DNA from: Lipingzhangella_A rawalii
GTDB taxonomy: Bacteria > Actinomycetota > Actinomycetes > Streptosporangiales > Streptosporangiaceae
DNA length: 35,495 bases
Direction of reading: 5' to 3'
NCBI RefSeq assembly: GCF_031628175.1
Contig: NZ_JAVLVT010000013.1
Location: forward strand, 1-35,495
Shown: piece after piece, positions 32,203 through 35,495 of the stretch
Position numbering within the stretch: position 1 is the first letter of the stretch
Layout: each line of letters begins with the position of its first letter
Notes under the pieces: generated by a model
Seen by the model: the letters and a program-made list of their open reading frames with translations, nothing else
Database searches by the model: none
Told to the model about the DNA's origin: nothing
Position numbers and translations under genes: made by a program

Positions 32203-33837
32203 TCACTGCCCGATCCGGTCCTTGGCGACCAGAATGTCGTCCACATAGCACAGCCGGTAGACCTCTCCTCCAGGCAGCTGTACCTCACCAACCGGAGCAG
32301 CGTGATAGTAGCTACAGATCGCCCCGTCGGGAGGTGGCGAGGCACTGTCCCGGTCAGCTTCGGTGACCAAGTCCCGCACCGGCAACTCCTCCTCCACCTC
32401 TCCCCGAGGTTGACCGACCTCGATGCGATCGAAGTCCTCCGTGGGGAGGGTGGCCTGATCCAAAGCACTCAACTGTATTCCGGACACCACGACCAATCCG
32501 CCCACGGTCACCACCGCGAACGCCGAGGCGACCAGGATTCCCGCGCGTCGGGAACGCAATTGGGCATGCCGCATCTCCGCCCCGACTGCCGAGCCCTCAA
32601 GGTCCACGGACGCCCCCGCCGGCTCGGGTGTCCCGGTCGCGTCCACGGGAGCGGAACGGTGCCCGAACCGGGCGGTGACCCGGAAGCCATCCCGCTCCTC
32701 CCCGGCGTCGAATGTCCCTCCCGCCACGCGCACTCGCTCGGCGAGAGCGGCCAACCCACGCCGCCCCTGGGTCGCTCCCGGAAGCGGATCGGCGGTGCCG
32801 GCATCGTTGTACACACTGACCGTCGTTTCGTCGACGTCGTGCACGATCTGCACCAGCACGGATGCCCCAGGGGCGTGCTTGGTTGCGTTGGTCAGGGCCT
32901 CCTGCACCACGCGGTAGACGGCTCGGTCCACCATGTCCGGGAGTGCAGCCGCCGGCCCGACGCGTTCCAATGCGACATCCACCCCGGAGGAGCGCACCCG
33001 CTCCACCAATGCCGAGACCCCCTCCCCGACCGGATCCAACGGAAGCGGGTCCTGCCGCTCGCGCAGGACCCCGATGATCTCCTGGAGCCGCTCGGTCGCC
33101 GCCGTGGCGTGCGCGCGCAGCTCCCCCGCGGACTGGCGATGCTGCTGTGCCAGGTCCGTGGCCATCTCCAGCGCGCCGGCGCGAAGCGCGATCAGGCTCA
33201 GTTCGTGCCCCAGGGAGTCGTGCATGTCCTGGGCGATACGGGAACGCTCCCGCACCCGCATCTGCTCACCCACGATCCACTGCTCCCGCTCCAGCTGCTT
33301 GGCATGCTCCCAGCCGGCATCGGCCAACTGTTTCTGCTGACGTCGGTATACACCCACGAGCCAGGGAGGCACCAGCACGAACAGCAGAACCATCAGCAGG
33401 ACAGACAGGACCTCCAGGTCCAGCACGCCGAACCAGAGCAGGTATACCAGCCCGGTCATGATCACCAGCTCCAATAACGCGAGCATGGTCACGATCCGTG
33501 GCATCCGGCGTCCGACCAGGTAGGCCATAACCCCCATCGCCGGGGTTAAGGCCGGAGTGACCAGGGTGGCCAGTACTGACGAGGCCAGTGCCAGCAGCGG
33601 CAGTGGACGACTCAGAGCAACCAGGAACGCAGTGACACACAGCACACCCAGTGCCCACGCGGTAACGGCGAGGCCGCCCTGTTCCCAGTACTGACTGAGC
33701 ACACCGGAAACACCGAAACCGCTCAGCCCCAGCCACAGGAGAAGATCGCGAAGGATCCAGCGCCGGGGGCGTGGTTCCGCGAGTGGAGTAACCGCGCCCC
33801 GCCAGATCTCCGGGTCAAGCCCGCGCAGCAGTCGCAT
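32203..33837 (-). CDS. Sensor histidine kinase (HisKA_3) with C-terminal membrane helix and external domain
   Basis: A 544-residue kinase. Five membrane segments span about residues 30-165. The HisKA_3 dimer domain follows (RERSRIAQDMHDSLGHELS, phosphorylated His206), then an HPK7-type ATPase domain (N-box VQEALTNATKHAP about 311-323, G-box GRRGLAALAERV about 359-370). Unusually, the protein continues past the ATPase with a linker, a sixth membrane helix (about 432-453) and a ~90-residue external tail. That tail contains FDRIEVGQPRGEVEEELP and two cysteines (CSYYH, YRLCYVDD). ATG 33837 has TAGCTT seven bases upstream and no ribosome site, so it may be leaderless; GTG 33858 is an alternative. 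It phosphorylates the regulator encoded directly downstream. Confidence 0.92.
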   Translation of the reverse strand: MRLLRGLDPEIWRGAVTPLAEPRPRRWILRDLLLWLGLSGFGVSGVLSQYWEQGGLAVTAWALGVLCVTAFLVALSRPLPLLALASSVLATLVTPALTPAMGVMAYLVGRRMPRIVTMLALLELVIMTGLVYLLWFGVLDLEVLSVLLMVLLFVLVPPWLVGVYRRQQKQLADAGWEHAKQLEREQWIVGEQMRVRERSRIAQDMHDSLGHELSLIALRAGALEMATDLAQQHRQSAGELRAHATAATERLQEIIGVLRERQDPLPLDPVGEGVSALVERVRSSGVDVALERVGPAAALPDMVDRAVYRVVQEALTNATKHAPGASVLVQIVHDVDETTVSVYNDAGTADPLPGATQGRRGLAALAERVRVAGGTFDAGEERDGFRVTARFGHRSAPVDATGTPEPAGASVDLEGSAVGAEMRHAQLRSRRAGILVASAFAVVTVGGLVVVSGIQLSALDQATLPTEDFDRIEVGQPRGEVEEELPVRDLVTEADRDSASPPPDGAICSYYHAAPVGEVQLPGGEVYRLCYVDDILVAKDRIGQ

Positions 33838-33883
33838 GCCTGTCAAGCTAGTCGGCACTGGCTGGAAGCAACACTGTCGATCG

Positions 33884-34591
33884 TCAGGAGCGGGGCACCA
33901 CGTCCGATATCAGGTAGGGACGCGACTCGTCGTAGCGCACCCGTCCACCGACGTCCACGGTCCCCTCCGGCCCGGGTCTGGTCTCGATACGGGAGCCGGC
34001 CCCCTGGCGGATACTCAGGGGCCGCTCCAGCAGGGCCGTTAGGCGCATGGCCGCGGCCCCGGTGGCCTCATCCTCGGCAACGCCGAGTCCGGTGGGAAAG
34101 ACCCGCACCCGCACCCGGCCGGCCTCTTCGTCTTCCCAGGCCCACACGTGCAGGTCGGTTCCGGGTTCCCCGCCGTCCAGAGCCTCGACGCCCGCGGGGT
34201 CGGTGAGCTGTCGGGTATCGAATACCGGGGCATCGGCCGGGTTTGCCCGAATCCACGTAAGGTCCCCGTCGGTCCAGGTGGCCACCGCGCCCGCCGGTGG
34301 ACGCACCGTGGACACCTGGAGTCCCTGATGGTTCAGTAGCCAGGAGGTACCCACCAGCGGATGTCCGGCCAGCGGCAGCTCGGTCTCGGGGGTGTGGATG
34401 CGTAGGCTCCCGGTGAGCAGATCCTCCACGAACACCGTCTCCGAGAACCCGAGGTCTGCGGCGATCGCCTGTCGCGTGGTGTCGGGCAGCCCGGCCGCGT
34501 CCAGGAGCACTCCCAGCGGGTTACCGCCCACACCGTTCTCGCCCAGAAACACAGAAACCACGTGCAGCGTGGTGGAACGAGTTTCGGTCAT
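33884..34591 (-). CDS. PhzF-family protein, short form
   Basis: A 235-residue protein with PhzF-fold motifs: GVGGNPLGVLLDAAGLP, the catalytic-type Glu in LGFSETVFVED, the AGHPLVGTSWLL segment and GVAEDEATGAAAMRL. PhzF isomerases are usually 260-300 residues, so the middle of this protein is shortened. The usual activity is isomerisation of small cyclic or amino-acid-like substrates; the substrate here is unknown. ATG 34591 is chosen because the upstream in-frame extension is Trp/Arg-rich and unlike the family; the ribosome site is weak. Confidence 0.82.
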   Translation of the reverse strand: MTETRSTTLHVVSVFLGENGVGGNPLGVLLDAAGLPDTTRQAIAADLGFSETVFVEDLLTGSLRIHTPETELPLAGHPLVGTSWLLNHQGLQVSTVRPPAGAVATWTDGDLTWIRANPADAPVFDTRQLTDPAGVEALDGGEPGTDLHVWAWEDEEAGRVRVRVFPTGLGVAEDEATGAAAMRLTALLERPLSIRQGAGSRIETRPGPEGTVDVGGRVRYDESRPYLISDVVPRS

Positions 34592-34973
34592 GCGGCCATG
34601 TTTCCACACGCCGGCCAGGAACGGGTCCCACATTCCGGCCCAGTGCGCACTTGATGCCATGCCGATCCAAAGCTCCAGAGCCCGGAGACGCCGCCACGCA
34701 CGGCCCGGCAGCATCCCGCACCATCGGACCACGCAGACGCCGAGACCAGTCCAAGCCAAACCAGGCGGTCCGTATCCGCGAGTCGTTCTTCTCCGGCGTC
34801 GCAGAGCCTGTGTCATGGCGTGGCCCCCGACCGCACGACAGGGGTATAACCCACATAACGTCCGTGCGATGGCTGGCTGACATGATCGGTGTGGCGGACT
34901 AGGGTGGGCGACCGTGCTGACGCTGTTTCCAGGTACCAAGTCTCGGACACCCGAACGCCGAAAAGGGATTGCT
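34592..34973. other. Intergenic region between PhzF-like and VOC genes
   Basis: About 380 bases between divergent genes, with no supported gene. A TATAAC (34845-34850) sits in a small GGGT-ATA-ACCC dyad and could be a -10 element. TAGGGT at 34900-34905 lies eight bases before an alternative GTG start (34914) of the VOC gene. Neither has a clear -35. Confidence 0.4.
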
Positions 34974-35369
34974 GTGCCCAGCTTCACCGGCATCGCCCAC
35001 CTGACGCTGTCCGTGCGTGACCGTGACGCCAGCGTACGGTTCTACCGGGACGTCCTCGGTTTCCAGGAGTTCCAGACACGTGACTGTGGCGAGTGGCGCC
35101 GCACCATGTGTCGCCACCGTTCCGGTGTGGTGTTGGGTCTGATCGAGCACAAGGATCATTTCAACGCCGTGTTCGACCACCGGCGCGTGGGCGTGGACCA
35201 TCTGGCGTTCACGGTGTCCTCCTCCGCGGAGCTGGATGCGTGGGAGGAGCGCCTTACGGAACTGGACATCGACCACTCCCCGGTGGTCCACGCCGAACAG
35301 GGGCGCGCCCTCACCTTCGCCGACCCGGACGGCTTCCAGCTGGAGCTGTACTGCGAGGACTCTGCCTAG
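34974..35369 (+). CDS. VOC (glyoxalase/bleomycin-resistance fold) family protein
   Basis: A 131-residue single-domain VOC protein. The paired beta-alpha-beta-beta-beta modules are seen in GIAHLTLSVRDRDASVRFYRDVLGF and VGVDHLAFTVSS, ending FADPDGFQLELYCED. Likely metal ligands are His9 (IAHLTL), the His in VDHLAF and the Glu in LELYCE. The substrate cannot be told. GTG 34974 has AGGG six bases upstream; an in-frame GTG at 34914 would add 20 residues. The stop codon overlaps that of the gene on the other strand. Confidence 0.85.
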   Translation: MPSFTGIAHLTLSVRDRDASVRFYRDVLGFQEFQTRDCGEWRRTMCRHRSGVVLGLIEHKDHFNAVFDHRRVGVDHLAFTVSSSAELDAWEERLTELDIDHSPVVHAEQGRALTFADPDGFQLELYCEDSA

Positions 35370-35495
35370 ATGTAGCTGTCCCGTGCGGGGGGTAACGGTT
35401 GCCCCAGCGGCGTGCCCCACTCCCCCAGGATGGTCTGCGTCATGGCGGCAGGGCGGCCGTCCCGGCGAAACGCCCGATCCCCCATCGACTGGAGC
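35366..35495 (-). CDS. C-terminal fragment of an unidentified protein, cut by the window edge
   Basis: The minus strand from the right edge reads 42 codons without interruption to a TAG at 35366-35368. The sequence includes MGDRAFRRDGRPAAMTQ and ends PLPPARDSYI. The balanced composition and the near-coincident convergent stop with the VOC gene support a real gene. I do not recognise the family from this tail. Confidence 0.55.
   Translation of the reverse strand, partial: LQSMGDRAFRRDGRPAAMTQTILGEWGTPLGQPLPPARDSYI

Noticed and set aside
34651..34902. Plus-strand frame of 83 residues between the PhzF-like and VOC genes
   Set aside because: Arg/Pro-rich composition, no ribosome site and no recognisable features.
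1..35495. CRISPR arrays, insertion sequences, integrases, tRNA or rRNA genes
   Set aside because: None seen: no spaced direct repeats, transposase motifs or recognisable RNA-gene sequences on either strand.

Overview
The window is a dense, high-GC chromosomal stretch with actinobacterial character: many GTG starts, several probable leaderless promoters, a cellobiose (ceb) operon with a canonical CebR/CelR operator, and a CmtR-like metal sensor. Exported and lipid-anchored proteins (CebE, MetQ, the coiled-coil protein, the deacetylase, the Asp-rich membrane protein) are very rich in Asp/Glu, which suggests a salt-adapted actinomycete, perhaps of the Nocardiopsaceae. That placement is inference from gene content, not from a marker gene. 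I saw no rRNA, tRNA, CRISPR array, transposase or prophage gene.

Layout. 4-693: divergent FAH-like protein. 842-6999 (minus): cellobiose module, cebE-cebF-cebG-bglC followed by cebR, with a perfect CebR box at 7055-7068 upstream of cebE. 7191-7239: strong hairpin ending the next operon. 7268-9786 (minus): methionine importer metN-metI-metQ. 10458-14984: envelope block with a coiled-coil exported protein carrying an M15/LAS-like zinc motif, a small membrane protein, an Asp-rich DUF3558-like membrane protein and a PdaC-like polysaccharide deacetylase. 15084-19166 (minus): ABC-class ATPase, PAC2 protein and pyrD. 19371-21054 (plus): methyltransferase and Asp/Glu racemase. 21126-22259 (minus): ADP-ribosylglycohydrolase. 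22373-24719 (plus): CmtR-like repressor and P1B-ATPase, starting from a leaderless TATAAT promoter. 24700-25902 (minus): short amidase, overlapping the ATPase tail to tail. 26447-26923 (minus) and 27057-30639 (plus): Lrp/AsnC regulator divergent from a branched-chain 2-oxoacid dehydrogenase operon (E1alpha, E1beta, E2) with ATGA/GTGA stop-start overlaps. 30699-30728: (GGGGAT)5 repeat. 31040-31456: small membrane protein. 31509-33837 (minus): NarL-type two-component system whose kinase has an extra C-terminal membrane segment and external domain. 33884-34591 (minus): short PhzF-like protein. 34974-35369 (plus): VOC protein, whose stop overlaps that of a partial minus-strand gene running off the right edge.

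How the genes work together. The ceb operon should import cellobiose or cello-oligosaccharides (CebE binding protein, CebF/CebG permeases) and cleave them inside the cell (BglC, GH1), with CebR repressing through the palindrome. No ATPase for this importer is present; in streptomycetes it is supplied by the shared MsiK, encoded elsewhere. MetNIQ is a complete importer. The 2-oxoacid dehydrogenase operon lacks an E3 gene, so dihydrolipoamide dehydrogenase must come from elsewhere; the adjacent Lrp-type protein is its likely regulator.

Most of the window is ordinary housekeeping and catabolic content. I did not find a clearly new multi-gene system. The best leads are the histidine kinase with its C-terminal external domain, the possible Lrp-bkd control region, the metal-sensor/ATPase pair with an APC transport motif, and a few unexplained inverted repeats.
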